DNA of 64,000 nucleotides from Allobosea sp. Tri-44 (lineage in GTDB: Bacteria; Pseudomonadota; Alphaproteobacteria; Rhizobiales; Beijerinckiaceae). The translations under genes and the position numbers were made by a program. Below are positions 17,250 through 25,762 of the stretch, one piece after another. The notes below the pieces were generated by a model. It did not search any database and was not told the origin of the DNA. It saw only the letters and a program-made list of their open reading frames with translations. Numbering within the stretch: position 1 is the first letter of the stretch; each line of letters opens with the position of its first letter. Location of the stretch: contig NZ_NBDP01000015.1 of NCBI RefSeq assembly GCF_004123845.1, positions 124,001 through 188,000 on the forward strand, written 5' to 3'.

Positions 17250-18578
17250 ATGACTGCCCACGCCTCCGTCGCCTGGCCGCCCTCGCTCTGGGCCGCGACG
17301 GCCCAGCCCGGCCCCGTGCTCGGGACGCTCGAAGGCGCGATCGAGAGCGATGTCGTGGTGATCGGCGCCGGCTTCACCGGTCTCTCGACCGCGATCCATC
17401 TGCGCGAGAGTGGTGTCGGCGTCACCATCCTGGAAGCGGCCGAACCCGGCTGGGGCGCCTCCGGGCGCAATAACGGTCAGGTCATTCCGACGCTGGCCGG
17501 GCACGATCCCTCCGCGATGACTGCCCGGCACGGCGAGGCCGGCGAACGCTTCAACGCCGTGCTGCGCGACAGCGCGCAATACCTCTTCGATCTCGTGCGC
17601 AAATACGGGATCCCGGCCGAAGCCGAGCAGGCAGGCTGGGTCCAGCCCGTGCATTCACCTGGCCGCTTCAAGCTTGCCGAGAAGCGCGTCAGGGAGTGGT
17701 CGGCGATCGGCGCCCCGGTCGAGCTGCTCGATCGGGCGGCGACGGCAGAGATGCTCGGCTCGGATGCCTGGTTCGGCGGCTTCTGGAACCCAACCGGCGG
17801 TCATATCAACCCGCTCGCCCTGACCCGCGGCCTCGCCGAGGTCGCACTCAGGCTCGGCGCGACCCTCCATGCGCGTTCGCCCGCCGTGAGCATGACGCAC
17901 CAGAACGGCCGCTGGGTGGTGACGACGGCAAAGGGATCAGTGACCGCGCGCGCGCTCGTGCTGGCGACCAACGCCTATACGGGCGAATTCGCGCGCGAGC
18001 TCGCCCCGGAGATCGCAAATGAGGTCATCCCGGTCCTGTCCTGGCAGATGGCGACCAAGCCGGTCAGCGACAACATCGCCAAGACGGTGATCCCCGGCCG
18101 GCAGGCGATGTCGGACACGCATCGCGAACTTTATTTCGCCCGCTGGGACGCCCGCAACCGCCTGGTGACCGGCGGCGCCGCGATCCTGCCCGGTGCTGGC
18201 GGGGCCAATCTGCGCCCGACGGTCGCGGCGCGGTTGAAGCGGCTCTGGCCGCAGCTCGGCGAGGTCGAGTTCGACTATGTCTGGTCCGGCTATGTCGGGA
18301 TGACCCCGGACAACCTGCTGCAGCCACAGGTGCCGGGCTATCCGCGTATCCACCAGCTCGGGCCGAACGGTTTTGGCTGGGTCGGCTGCAATGGCCGCGC
18401 CGTCGCGCTGTCGATCTCGCTCGGCCGCGAACTGGCCAAGGCGACGCAGGGCACGGCACTGGAGACGCTGGGCCTCCCGTTCTCAGCGCCAAGGGTGCAG
18501 CCCTTCCAGGGCTTGATCCGCCGCATCGCGCCGCTGGCCCTGCCGCTCTACCGCAGGCTGGACGCGCAGGAGATCTAG
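17250..18578 (+). CDS. FAD-dependent amine/D-amino-acid oxidoreductase (DadA/PuuB-like)
   Basis: A 442-residue flavoprotein of the DAO superfamily. The N-terminal FAD-binding beta-alpha-beta motif is VVVIGAGFTGLSTAIHL at about residue 31, followed by LEAAEPGWGASGRNNGQV, the pattern of gamma-glutamylputrescine oxidase and related glycine/D-amino-acid oxidases. NGFGWVGCNGRAVALS near the C-terminus closes the FAD site. It would deaminate an amine or amino acid in the cytoplasm, producing an aldehyde or ketone and H2O2. It stands divergent from the peptide-type ABC locus and may use the imported compound; that link is inference. Confidence 0.85.
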   Translation: MTAHASVAWPPSLWAATAQPGPVLGTLEGAIESDVVVIGAGFTGLSTAIHLRESGVGVTILEAAEPGWGASGRNNGQVIPTLAGHDPSAMTARHGEAGERFNAVLRDSAQYLFDLVRKYGIPAEAEQAGWVQPVHSPGRFKLAEKRVREWSAIGAPVELLDRAATAEMLGSDAWFGGFWNPTGGHINPLALTRGLAEVALRLGATLHARSPAVSMTHQNGRWVVTTAKGSVTARALVLATNAYTGEFARELAPEIANEVIPVLSWQMATKPVSDNIAKTVIPGRQAMSDTHRELYFARWDARNRLVTGGAAILPGAGGANLRPTVAARLKRLWPQLGEVEFDYVWSGYVGMTPDNLLQPQVPGYPRIHQLGPNGFGWVGCNGRAVALSISLGRELAKATQGTALETLGLPFSAPRVQPFQGLIRRIAPLALPLYRRLDAQEI

Positions 18579-18639
18579 GGGCCGCGCCGCCTCGGTTGCG
18601 CGTCAACTGGTGACCCACTCTGCAAGGGGGGCTTGGCGG

Positions 18640-19482
18640 TCAGTCGAGGGCGAACTCGACGAGGATCGGCTGGTGGTCAGAGACCTTGGTCTCGACATCG
18701 CAGATGATGGTGCGGGCCCGCGCCGCGAGATCGGGCGTCGCCAGCACATAGTCGAGGCAGCTGATCTGGCCATGGGTCTGGTCGAACAGGTTCGCGGTCA
18801 TGGGGTGCGGCGCCTCGTCCATCACCGAAGCCCAGAGGTCGACCAGCGGCGGCTCGCCGCCGTCGAAGGGCGCCAGCAGCCGCGCCAGCACCGGATCGTC
18901 CGGCCGCATGTTGAAGTCGCCGGTCAGCACCGCGCTCGCCGAGCTCGGCGTCATCCGGTAGGTGTGCGGCCCGGCCGAACGTGGTTTGGCATGGCGAGCG
19001 AGTGCCATCCGGTGAGCGTCGCGGATGCCGTCGACCTGCGCCGCGCGCAGCTCCGAGGACGAGTATTCGAGATGCGTCGTCATCAGCCTGACCGGGCCGA
19101 GCGGCGTCAGCGCCATCGCCTCGATCAGCATGCGCGGCATGTTGCGGGTCTCGGCCGCTTCCCAGGGCAGGAGATGGCGCAGCGCCTGGGCGACGGGATA
19201 GCGCGTGAGCAACAAGTTGCCGAAGCGGCTGCGGCCACCCTTGCCGTCGTCGAGATCGACGCCGATGCCCTCGATCGCGGTGAAGCCCGGCAGCAATTCG
19301 GCAAAGCGGGCGAACTGGTTGGTCTCGTCGTTGAAGTCGAGCTCGGGGAAGTTATCCGCGACCTCCTGCAGGCAGAGCACGTCGAAATCCGCCATCTGCC
19401 GGGCATGGGCGACGACGCGCGCCGGGTCGACGCGGTTGTCCATGCCGCGAGCCCACTGAATATTCCAGGTGATCAGCCGCAT
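18640..19482 (-). CDS. Endonuclease/exonuclease/phosphatase family hydrolase
   Basis: About 280 residues of the EEP fold shared by DNase I, exonuclease III and phosphodiesterases. Metal-site motifs are visible: MRLITWNIQWARG at the start, LCLQEVAD (Glu), MTTHLEYSS, TGDFNMRP and the terminal SDHQPILVEF (Asp-His). Five codons upstream of this ATG are also open, but MRLITWN is the standard family beginning. There is no signal peptide. The substrate could be a nucleic acid or a phosphodiester; it is not determinable here. The gene is convergent with the oxidoreductase gene. Confidence 0.85.
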   Translation of the reverse strand: MRLITWNIQWARGMDNRVDPARVVAHARQMADFDVLCLQEVADNFPELDFNDETNQFARFAELLPGFTAIEGIGVDLDDGKGGRSRFGNLLLTRYPVAQALRHLLPWEAAETRNMPRMLIEAMALTPLGPVRLMTTHLEYSSSELRAAQVDGIRDAHRMALARHAKPRSAGPHTYRMTPSSASAVLTGDFNMRPDDPVLARLLAPFDGGEPPLVDLWASVMDEAPHPMTANLFDQTHGQISCLDYVLATPDLAARARTIICDVETKVSDHQPILVEFALD

Positions 19483-19909
19483 CTCACTCGATTCCCGCAC
19501 GCATGAAGCTCTGCACGACCTGGTACTGAAACAGCGGGACGCCGATCAGTGAGAGGTCGCGATGGTCGCATCGAACTCGACGCGAGCACGCAACCACCCG
19601 GCGTGGAAGACCGAGACGCTGAGCACGCACTTGCCGCTCGGCCTGAGCATCTCGACCTGATGGGCGTATTTGGCCGGGCGATGGCGCGTTCGCAACTGAA
19701 ATGTCGGCGGCCGATGCCCAGCCACAATGCAGCGGTAGACGTTTAACAGGCAGGCGCTCGCCGCACTCCAGCATGCTGCCAGAGATTGACACTCGCTATC
19801 CATAAACGTTGATATCAACATTCATCGAGCCGATGCTGACTGCTTTTGGGAGCCGCGAGGCTATCTTGCCTGGCGCCTATCGAAGCCCTTCTAGGAAAAG
19901 GAGATCACC
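19483..19909. other. Intergenic region with a GTTGATATCAAC palindrome
   Basis: 427 bp without a gene I would support. Short open frames on the minus strand (for example 19546-19821) resemble no family and have poor starts; one may be a gene remnant. At 19808-19819 there is a perfect 12-bp palindrome, GTTGATATCAAC, with further AA/TT pairing outside it. It lies about 90 bp upstream of the VOC gene and is a good candidate operator of an ArsR- or MarR-type regulator. Confidence 0.35.
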
Positions 19910-20359
19910 ATGAAGATCGTGACCAGTTTGAGCTTCCGCGGCCAATGCCGCGAGGCGTTCGAGTTCTACGCCAAGGTTCTCGGCGGAAAGATCACGGCGG
20001 CGATGCCTTACGGAGATGCGCCGCCCGGCATGGGCATGCCGGCCGACGACACGTACAAGAGCTGGCTGATGCATTGCTGGCTCGATGTCGGTGATCAAGC
20101 GCTGATGGGCGCCGACATGGACACCGCCTGGGCACCCAATGTCGACAAGCCGAAGAACGGCTTCGACGTCACCTTGCACACCAACGACAAGGCTGAAGGC
20201 CAGCGCTGGTTCGAGCAACTCGCCGAAGGCGGCAAGGCCGTGATGCCGTTCAGCGAGACCTTCTGGTCGCCCGGCTTCGGCTCGCTGGTCGACAAGTTCG
20301 GCATCCCGTGGATGGTCAACACCATCCCGTCCGGCGATTGGAAGCCGCCGCAGGGCTGA
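19910..20359 (+). CDS. PhnB-like VOC family protein
   Basis: A 149-residue protein of the PhnB/YjdN glyoxalase-like group. It opens MKIVTSLSFRGQCREAFEFY and has the central MPYGDAPPGMGMPADD and FWSPGFGSLVDKFGIPWMVN segments that characterise this group. An excellent ribosome-binding site (AGGAAAAGGAGATCACC) precedes the ATG. These small dimeric proteins are widespread, usually without known substrate. A hairpin at 20382-20416 follows the stop. Confidence 0.88.
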   Translation: MKIVTSLSFRGQCREAFEFYAKVLGGKITAAMPYGDAPPGMGMPADDTYKSWLMHCWLDVGDQALMGADMDTAWAPNVDKPKNGFDVTLHTNDKAEGQRWFEQLAEGGKAVMPFSETFWSPGFGSLVDKFGIPWMVNTIPSGDWKPPQG

Positions 20360-20381
20360 TCCCACACCACGCGAAAAAATC

Positions 20382-20416
20382 CGCAGCGGCATGTCGGCTC
20401 CGCCGATGCCGCTGCG
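20382..20416. terminator. Hairpin between VOC and MFS genes
   Basis: CGCAGCGGCAT (20382-20392) pairs perfectly with ATGCCGCTGCG (20406-20416). A short CGG/CCG extension with a bulge lies inside. An A6 run lies just left of the stem, so the hairpin looks like an intrinsic terminator mainly for the minus strand; on the plus strand the T-tract is weak (TCCTTGG). Confidence 0.45.
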
Positions 20417-20488
20417 TCCTTGGGGTATCGACCGCGCGCGATGTCCCAAGACAGCTCGGGCGGTGCACGGAGCGCCCCGGAGAATCCC

Positions 20489-21700
20489 ATGAATCAATCC
20501 TATCGCTGGGTGATCGTCGCGGCAGGCGGCCTTTTGGGCTGCGTTGCGATCGGCGCCATGTTTTCGCTGCCCGTCTTCCTGCGGCCGATGTCGCAGGACA
20601 CCGGCTGGTCCGTCACCGGCATCTCGACGGCGATGACGTTCGGCTTTCTCGCCATGGCGGCCGCCAGCATGGTCTGGGGCGGCCTTTCCGACCGCTACGG
20701 GCCGCGCCCGGTGGTGCTGACGGGATCAATCGTGCTGGCCGCGAGCCTGACGCTCGCCAGCCGCGCCGACTCGCTGATCGAGTTCCAGCTCCTCTTCGGC
20801 CTCCTGGTCGGCGCGGCGACGGCCGCCGTCTTCGCGCCGATGATGGCCTGCGTCACCGGCTGGTTCGACACCCAGCGCGGCCTCGCCGTCTCGCTCGTCT
20901 CTGCCGGCATGGGCATGGCGCCGATGACGATGGCACCGCTCGCGGCCTGGCTCGTCACCGGCCATGACTGGCGCACCGCCATGCAGATCATCGCCGGCAT
21001 CGCCGCCGTGCTGATGATCCCCGCTGCGCTGCTCGTGCGCCGGCCGCCGGCCCTGGAGGCTGCGGCGCAGAGCGAGGCGATTGCCGATGAGCCGCAGTCG
21101 GGGATGAGCGTCGGCCAGGCGGTGCGCTCGCCGCAGTTCATCACGCTGATGCTGGCGAACTTCTTCTGTTGCGCCACCCATTCCGGCCCGATCTTCCATA
21201 CGGTGAGCTACGCCGTGACCTGCGGCATCCCGATGCTCGCGGCCGTGTCGATCTACAGCGTCGAGGGACTGGCCGGCATGTTCGGCCGCCTCGGCTTCGG
21301 CCTGGCCGGCGACCGGTTCGGCGCGCAGCGCGTTCTGGTGATCGGGCTGCTGACGCAGGCCTTCGGCGTGCTCGCCTACGCCTTCGTCGGAGAGCTCGGC
21401 GGCTTCTATGCCGTAGCGGTGCTGGTCGGCTTCATCTACGCCGGCACGATGCCGCTCTACGCCGTGATCATCCGCGAGAATTTCCCGCTCAAGATGATGG
21501 GCACGATCATCGGCGGCACGGCGATGGCCGGGAGCCTCGGCATGTCGACCGGCCCGCTGCTCGGCGGCCTGATCTATGACCGCTTCGGCACCTATGCGCC
21601 GATGTATGTCGGCTCCTGGGTCATGGGCCTGGGGGCGATGCTGATCCTGCTGACCTTCCGGCCATTCCCCAAGAGACAGCCGGAACTGGCGATGGCGTAG
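20489..21700 (+). CDS. MFS transporter (oxalate/formate antiporter-like)
   Basis: A 403-residue twelve-helix major facilitator. It starts MNQSYRWVIVAAGG with CCGGAG upstream; in-frame ATGs at 20420 and 20441 would add a hydrophilic tail not seen in the family. The loop 2-3 motif is GGLSDRYGPRPVV and the corresponding loop in the second half is FGLAGDRFGAQRVL. The overall pattern resembles the monocarboxylate/oxalate-formate type of bacterial MFS. The substrate is not deducible. The gene is convergent with a second, unrelated MFS gene. Confidence 0.88.
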   Translation: MNQSYRWVIVAAGGLLGCVAIGAMFSLPVFLRPMSQDTGWSVTGISTAMTFGFLAMAAASMVWGGLSDRYGPRPVVLTGSIVLAASLTLASRADSLIEFQLLFGLLVGAATAAVFAPMMACVTGWFDTQRGLAVSLVSAGMGMAPMTMAPLAAWLVTGHDWRTAMQIIAGIAAVLMIPAALLVRRPPALEAAAQSEAIADEPQSGMSVGQAVRSPQFITLMLANFFCCATHSGPIFHTVSYAVTCGIPMLAAVSIYSVEGLAGMFGRLGFGLAGDRFGAQRVLVIGLLTQAFGVLAYAFVGELGGFYAVAVLVGFIYAGTMPLYAVIIRENFPLKMMGTIIGGTAMAGSLGMSTGPLLGGLIYDRFGTYAPMYVGSWVMGLGAMLILLTFRPFPKRQPELAMA

Positions 21701-21718
21701 AGCCACCGCCGCGCTTTG

Positions 21719-22954
21719 CTAGCGCTTGGTCATCTCGATGTCCGGGATCGTCGGCCCGCTCGTGCCCCGCTCGCCATCGACCATCGGTGGCGACGGGTTT
21801 CGCGAGATCCGCAGCGCGATATAGATCGCGACGGCCACCGACAGCCCGGTGAGATAGATCAGCATGCCCTGTGGGCCCATGAACTGCATCAGCAGGGTCG
21901 CGGCGAGCGGCCCGATGGCGGAACCTGTGCCCCAGAGGAACAGCAGCTGCGCCGAGAGCCCGACTGCATGGTCGCGCCCCATGCGGAAATAGGCGTGGGT
22001 GACCGCAACCGTATAGAGCGGGATGCCGCAGCCGCCGATCAGCGCGAACAGGCCGAAGAGCCAGATCCGGCCATGGGCCGGGTCGGCTTGAAGGAGTACC
22101 GCGAGCCCGGCCGCCGCGACCGCGACGATGCTCGTGGCGACGAGCATGATAAGGCGGCTCGCGACCCGGTCCGCCAGCAGGCTCATCGGCCATTGCAGCA
22201 GGAGCGCGCCGATCTGGATGCCGGCCGTGAGCAGGATGGTCGCGCGCTGATCGAGCCCGGACAGGATACCGTAAGCGGGGGTCACGCTCGTCAGCGGGCC
22301 GCCCACCAGCCCGACATAGAGGCAGCCGACGACCGCGGCCGGCGCCTGCTGCCATAGCGTCCCCAATCCGACCGAAACGATCTCGCTCGATTCAGGGCCC
22401 CGGGCACGCGTCAGCGCAACGGGGATCAGCGCCAGAGAGAAGGCCATGCTGGCGAAGAGGAAGACGTCCTGCGACTGGATCGCGACATAGCCGACGCCGA
22501 TCTGCGAGCCGATCAGCGCTACGCGGTTGAGGATCTGGTAGATGCCGAAGATGCGGCCGCGCTGGGCCCGATTGGCCTGTCCGCTGATCCAGCTCTCGAT
22601 GCAGATGCCGTGGCCTGCCGCCGCCAGGCCCATGACCAGCCGCGCCAGCCCCCACCATGCTTCCGGCAGCAGCGGAAAGCTCAGCGTCGAGACCGCCTGG
22701 AGCGCGGCGAACACCGCAAAGCCGCGGATATGCCCGACCCGGCGCACGAGCGAGGGATTGACGAAGCAGCCGATCAGGAAGCCGAGCGAATAGGCCGAAG
22801 CGACGAGGCCGATCAGCAGCGGCGGCTGGCCTGCGATCGCCATCTGCAACGGCACGACCGTGTTCACGATCGTGCCGGCGACCTGCAGGATCAAAGCACC
22901 TGCGACGATGGCGCCGAGCGCGGCGACAGAACCGCCTGGGGCCTTTGCAGTCAC
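21719..22954 (-). CDS. MFS transporter (YcaD-like)
   Basis: A 411-residue twelve-helix transporter beginning MTAKAPGGSVAALGAIVAGALI. Motifs such as FLIGCFVNPSLVRRVGHIR after helix 2 and CIESWISGQANRAQRGRIFG (shown as ESWISGQANRAQRGR) resemble the YcaD-type MFS subgroup, in which the ESW motif is conserved. The substrate is unknown. The repeat element at 22991-23096 lies upstream of its start, so the promoter must be within or beyond that element. Confidence 0.85.
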   Translation of the reverse strand: MTAKAPGGSVAALGAIVAGALILQVAGTIVNTVVPLQMAIAGQPPLLIGLVASAYSLGFLIGCFVNPSLVRRVGHIRGFAVFAALQAVSTLSFPLLPEAWWGLARLVMGLAAAGHGICIESWISGQANRAQRGRIFGIYQILNRVALIGSQIGVGYVAIQSQDVFLFASMAFSLALIPVALTRARGPESSEIVSVGLGTLWQQAPAAVVGCLYVGLVGGPLTSVTPAYGILSGLDQRATILLTAGIQIGALLLQWPMSLLADRVASRLIMLVATSIVAVAAAGLAVLLQADPAHGRIWLFGLFALIGGCGIPLYTVAVTHAYFRMGRDHAVGLSAQLLFLWGTGSAIGPLAATLLMQFMGPQGMLIYLTGLSVAVAIYIALRISRNPSPPMVDGERGTSGPTIPDIEMTKR

Positions 22955-22990
22955 GGCGTCATCACATCCCGAGTGCCTGTTTCGGCGAAG

Positions 22991-23096
22991 CTAGAGCATT
23001 TTCGAGCGAAGTGAAGGCCGTTTCGCGTGAAGAAAGTGCGATAAAACAAAGAGCTGGAGCATTTCCGTGCCTCAGAGAGCCGCGGAAATGTTCCAG
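22991..23096. repeat. Dispersed intergenic repeat (CTAGAGCATTTTCGAGCGAAGTG type)
   Basis: The sequence begins CTAGAGCATTTTCGAGCG and includes TTTCGCGTGAAGAAAGTGCG and ATAAAACAAAGAGCTGGAGC. It ends in an inverted repeat, CATTTCCG...CGGAAATG. I recognise this as a dispersed intergenic element found in many copies in Hyphomicrobiales genomes. It is noncoding and may form a structured RNA or serve as an end-of-transcript element; function is not known to me. Confidence 0.6.
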
Positions 23097-23189
23097 ATGC
23101 GGGCTCTCAACAGGTTTTCCGTCCGATGCGGGCCGGCACGCGTGAGCGGATCATCGCTCTGCGCTGACGGCGGCTAAGCGGCAAGGCCA

Positions 23190-24233
23190 TCAGCCATCCT
23201 GGGCCTTGATTCCGGCCTCGCGGATCAACTTGCCCCAGCGGTCCATTTCCTCGCGCATATATCGGGCCAGCACCTCCGGCGTCGATGCGGCGACACGGCC
23301 GCCGAGCTCTTCGATCCGGGTCTTCACCTTCTCCTGCCGCAGTGCGGCCTGAACATCGGCCGAGACTTGCGCGACGATCTCGGGCGGCGCCTTGCCGGGC
23401 ATGAAGAGCGCGAACCAGGAGCCGACATCGAAGCCCGGCAGCGTGTCGCGGATCGGCGGCACATCTGGCAGCGCCGGGACACGCTCCTGCGTCGAGACGC
23501 CGATAGCGCGGATCGTGCCGCCGCGAATCTGGCTGATCGAGACCGTCACCGTATCGAACATGACGTCGATGCGCCCGCCCACCAGGTCCTGCATGGCTGG
23601 CGCCGCGCCGCGATAGGGGACATGGGTCATCTCGATGCCCGCCGCGCGCTTGAACAGCTCGCCGATCAGATGCAGCGAGGAACCGACACCCGCCGAGCCG
23701 AAATTCAGCGCGCCGGGCTTCGCCTTCGCCAAGGCGATGAAGTCGCCGACCGTGCGCGCACTGGAGCCCGGAGGCACCACCATGACATTGGGAATGACGA
23801 CCGCGAGCGACAGCGGCGCGAAGTCTGCGAGCGGATCGAAGGGCAGCTTCTCGAAGAGAAAGCGGTTCACCGCGATTGCACTCGATGTGATCAGGAGATG
23901 ATGCCCGTCAGGCTCGGAGCGCGCCACATCGGCCGAGCCGATATTGGAACTCGCCCCCGGCTTGTTGTCGATATAGACCTGCTGCTGCCACATCACGCTC
24001 AACTGCTCGCCGAGCACGCGGGCGATGATGTCGTTGGCCCCGCCTGCGGCGAAGGGCACCACCAGCCGCACGCTCTTGCTCGGACGCCAGTTCGCAGCGC
24101 GAACCTGGGCACCGGCGGACGCCGGAAAAAGCAGCGCCGCGCCGGCCAGCGCCAGTGTCTGCCGACGCGTCGGCAACGCGCTCGCCGGGATTGAGCCGTG
24201 CGGTGTGTTCATCGAGCCTTGTCCAGACGTCAT
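23190..24233 (-). CDS. Bug-type tripartite tricarboxylate transporter substrate-binding protein
   Basis: A 347-residue periplasmic binding protein of the Bug/TctC family. The start MTSGQGSMNTPHG has GGGAGGACAAG upstream. A signal with RRQTLALAGAALLFPASAGA follows, and the mature domain shows the family pattern RLVVPFAAGGANDIIARVL and NKPGASSNIGSADVARSEPDG. No TctA or TctB membrane gene is present, as is common for Bug proteins, which can act as orphan receptors. Its place behind the benzoylformate decarboxylase and aldehyde dehydrogenase genes suggests it binds an aromatic or hydroxy acid; that is inference. Confidence 0.9.
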   Translation of the reverse strand: MTSGQGSMNTPHGSIPASALPTRRQTLALAGAALLFPASAGAQVRAANWRPSKSVRLVVPFAAGGANDIIARVLGEQLSVMWQQQVYIDNKPGASSNIGSADVARSEPDGHHLLITSSAIAVNRFLFEKLPFDPLADFAPLSLAVVIPNVMVVPPGSSARTVGDFIALAKAKPGALNFGSAGVGSSLHLIGELFKRAAGIEMTHVPYRGAAPAMQDLVGGRIDVMFDTVTVSISQIRGGTIRAIGVSTQERVPALPDVPPIRDTLPGFDVGSWFALFMPGKAPPEIVAQVSADVQAALRQEKVKTRIEELGGRVAASTPEVLARYMREEMDRWGKLIREAGIKAQDG

Positions 24234-24274
24234 GACTTGTCCTCCCTCGGCTTGGATCGCGCTATTCCGCGCGT

Positions 24275-25747
24275 TTAGAACGGGTAGTGCCGCGGCGTGG
24301 TCTGCAGCGTCAGCCAGCGCAGCTCGGTGAAGGCCTCGATGCCGGCGCGCCCGCCGAAGCGGCCATAGCCACTGTTCTTGACGCCGCCGAACGGCATCTG
24401 CGCCTCGTCATGCACGGTCGGGCCGTTGACGTGGCAGATGCCGGATTCGATCCGCGAGGCCACGCGCCAGCCACGCGCCGTGTCGCCCGTGAACACCGCG
24501 GCCGAGAGCCCATAGGGATTGTCGTTGGCGCAGGCGATCGCCGCCTCCTCGCCATCGACCCGAACGATCGCCTTGACCGGGCCGAAGCTCTCCTCGCCAT
24601 AGATCCGCATCGCCGGCGTGACGTGATCGAGCAGCGTCGCGGGAAACAGCGTCGTCTCCGCCTTGCCGCCGCAGACCAGCGTCGCGCCCTTGACCAGCGC
24701 ATCGTCGATCAGGCCGTTGCAGCGCTCGACCGCCTTCATGTCGACGACCGAGCCGAGCACGACCGGGCCCTTGCGCGGATCGCCGAGCGGCAGGCTGGTT
24801 GCCTTGGCGGCAAGCCGCGCGACGAAATCGTCGGCGATGCTCTGGTCGACCACAATGCGTTCGGTCGACATGCAGATCTGGCCGGAGTTGGCGAAGGCGC
24901 CGAAGGCGATGCCGGCGACAGCCGCGTCGAGATCGGCATCGTCGAGGACGAGCGCCGGCGCCTTGCCGCCTAGCTCCAGCACGACCGGCTTCAGATGCTC
25001 GGCGCAGAGCTTCGCGATGATGCGGCCGACATGGGTCGAGCCGGTGAAGTTGACGCGCCTGACGGCCGGGTGCGCGACCATCGCCGCGACGACCTCGGCG
25101 GCGTCCTCAGGCGCATTGGTGACGAAGTTGACGACGCCTTCCGGCAGCCCCGCCTCCTGCAGCGCCGCAATGATCAGCCCATGCGTGCGCGGGCAAAGCT
25201 CCGAGCCCTTCAGCACGACGGTGTTGCCGCAGGCGAGCGGCACCGCGATGGCACGCGTGGCGAGGATGACGGGCGCATTCCACGGCGCCATGCCGAGCAC
25301 GACGCCAGCCGGCTGGCGCACCGCCAAAGCGAGGCTGCCCGGCACATTGGACGGAATGACCTCGCCGCTGATCTGCGTCGTCAGCGCGGCGGCCTCGATC
25401 AGCATGTCGGCGGCGAGATGGACGTTGAAGCCGGCCCAGATGGCGGAGGCGCCGGTCTCGGCCGACATCGCCGCCGTGAAATCGGCAGCGCGGGCTTCGA
25501 GCGCATGCGCGCCCTTGACCAGCAAATCGCGCCGCTTGGCCGGCGACGTCTGGGACCAGGCTGGGAAAGCGCGAGCGGCGGCATCGACGGCCGCGCGCGC
25601 ATCATCAGGCGTCGCCGCGGCAGCACGACTCGCGACGGAGCCGTCGAGCGGGTTGCGCCGCTCGAAGACGCGCCCGCCTGTCGCTGCGACCACCTTGCCG
25701 TCGATCAGGAGATTGATGGCCTCAGGGCTATCACCGGCGTTTGTCAT
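24275..25747 (-). CDS. NAD(P)-dependent aldehyde dehydrogenase (benzaldehyde/salicylaldehyde type)
   Basis: About 490 residues of the ALDH superfamily. The catalytic cysteine is in NSGQICMSTERI, the general-base glutamate in LELGGKAP, and the cofactor loop in NFTGSTHVG. MPFGGVKNSGYGRFGG completes the C-terminal signature. The ATG at 25747 has GAGGA upstream; a GTG four codons earlier (25759) is possible. It starts 16 bp after the benzoylformate decarboxylase gene, which produces an aldehyde. The likely reaction is therefore oxidation of benzaldehyde, or a related aromatic aldehyde, to the acid. Confidence 0.88.
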   Translation of the reverse strand: MTNAGDSPEAINLLIDGKVVAATGGRVFERRNPLDGSVASRAAAATPDDARAAVDAAARAFPAWSQTSPAKRRDLLVKGAHALEARAADFTAAMSAETGASAIWAGFNVHLAADMLIEAAALTTQISGEVIPSNVPGSLALAVRQPAGVVLGMAPWNAPVILATRAIAVPLACGNTVVLKGSELCPRTHGLIIAALQEAGLPEGVVNFVTNAPEDAAEVVAAMVAHPAVRRVNFTGSTHVGRIIAKLCAEHLKPVVLELGGKAPALVLDDADLDAAVAGIAFGAFANSGQICMSTERIVVDQSIADDFVARLAAKATSLPLGDPRKGPVVLGSVVDMKAVERCNGLIDDALVKGATLVCGGKAETTLFPATLLDHVTPAMRIYGEESFGPVKAIVRVDGEEAAIACANDNPYGLSAAVFTGDTARGWRVASRIESGICHVNGPTVHDEAQMPFGGVKNSGYGRFGGRAGIEAFTELRWLTLQTTPRHYPF

Positions 25748-25762
25748 CTCGGTCCTCACAGG

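Noticed and set aside
19546-19821. 91-codon minus-strand ORF between the EEP hydrolase and VOC genes
   Set aside because: No family resemblance, no ribosome-binding site and competing frames of similar length; at best a remnant.
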